Shown: positions 36,701 to 36,799 of the stretch, piece by piece | Layout of the letters: each line of letters starts with the position of its first letter | How positions within the stretch are numbered: the stretch's first letter is position 1 | Source: Pseudomonadota bacterium | Lineage (GTDB): Bacteria > Bdellovibrionota > UBA1018 > CAIMNF01 | NCBI GenBank assembly: GCA_027486675.1 | Contig: JAIXOQ010000021.1 | Span: forward strand, 1 to 36,799 | Direction of reading: 5' to 3' | Length of the DNA: 36,799 bases | Program-made: the position numbers and the translations under genes | Notes under the pieces: generated by a model | The model's input: the letters and a program-made list of their open reading frames with translations, nothing else | The model's database searches: none | What the model was told of the DNA's origin: nothing

Positions 36701-36799
36701 GATCAGGAGGGTATATATTGACGGTTGCCATTGTTTTTTTAAACAAAGAAACCACTCCCCTACCCGGTGTGAAAGGACACAAAAAAACACCCTTCAGCC
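36701..36799. other. Flanking DNA beyond the right end, no gene seen
   Basis: These 99 bases contain no ORF, repeat shared with the phage or recognisable RNA. They are probably host chromosome next to the insertion, too short to identify. Confidence 0.5.

Noticed and set aside
1-36799. CRISPR array or diversity-generating retroelement
   Set aside because: No regularly spaced repeat arrays were seen, and no reverse transcriptase or template/variable repeat pair was found despite the repetitive fibre.

Overview
The window holds what looks like one complete Mu-type transposable prophage of about 36.7 kb (roughly positions 2-36700), followed by about 100 bp of flanking DNA. The host is most likely a Bacteroidota bacterium. 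Promoter-like sites fit TTTG-N19/21-TAnnTTTG, most genes lack a Shine-Dalgarno sequence, signal peptides end in the AQ/GQ style common in that phylum, and several families resemble those of Bacteroidota phages (DUF2586-type sheath, DUF5675, DUF6046-like). The element is bounded by imperfect 24-bp inverted repeats. It encodes a MuA-like DDE transposase, a MuB-like ATPase, a Mu-type head module and a contractile-tail module. All family calls come from reading the translations; no search was run.

Layout. (1) Left end, 1-444: end repeats, two long direct repeats and a hairpin. (2) A leftward repressor gene (445-975) faces a rightward early operon (1106-11917). Between them are two identical-arm 19-bp palindromes, one lying between the -33 and -7 elements of the early promoter. 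(3) The early operon carries a small Ner/Cro-like regulator, the transposase, a secreted protein, a tRNA-like element, the MuB-like ATPase, a Gam-like protein, replication-like and GemA-like proteins, a candidate u-spanin, a DUF5675 protein, a metacaspase-like protease, a RadA/KaiC-like ATPase, a second tRNA-like element, a MazG-like protein and several small unknowns. (4) A control region (11939-13607) has a small leftward gene, a promoter with upstream repeats, a structured ~138-nt RNA and two Bro/KilA-type regulators. (5) A leftward head-packaging operon (19718 to 13657) carries small and large terminase, gp36-like, portal, F-like, G-like and a joining protein. (6) A rightward operon (19890-36607) carries protease/scaffold, capsid, holin-like membrane proteins, sheath, tube, tail chaperones, tape measure, baseplate and fibres, and ends at a strong terminator.

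Most notable signals. The portal and F-like genes appear to be joined by a -1 programmed frameshift: A AAA AAG, a 7-nt spacer, then a 10-bp stem-loop. The F frame has no ATG, GTG or TTG upstream of its conserved-looking N-terminus. A second, classical -1 site (G GGA AAC, 5-nt spacer, 8-bp stem) lies in the tail chaperone gene. The structured RNA at 12251-12388 is closed by a perfect 12-bp stem and exposes a copy of the 16S anti-Shine-Dalgarno sequence. That sequence matches the two strong Shine-Dalgarno sites in the regulator operon just downstream, in a phage where such sites are otherwise scarce. One tRNA-like element has a UUA (ochre-reading) anticodon loop. A caspase-fold protease sits beside the candidate lysis genes.

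How the parts fit. The repressor presumably holds the early promoter shut through the twin operators. On induction the early operon supplies transposition, host-takeover and perhaps lysis functions. The regulators and RNA at 12.2-13.6 kb sit where Mu keeps its late activators, and probably control the two divergent late operons that start in the 19.7-19.9 kb intergenic region, where a pair of 11-bp direct repeats spaced 21 bp apart is a good activator-site candidate.
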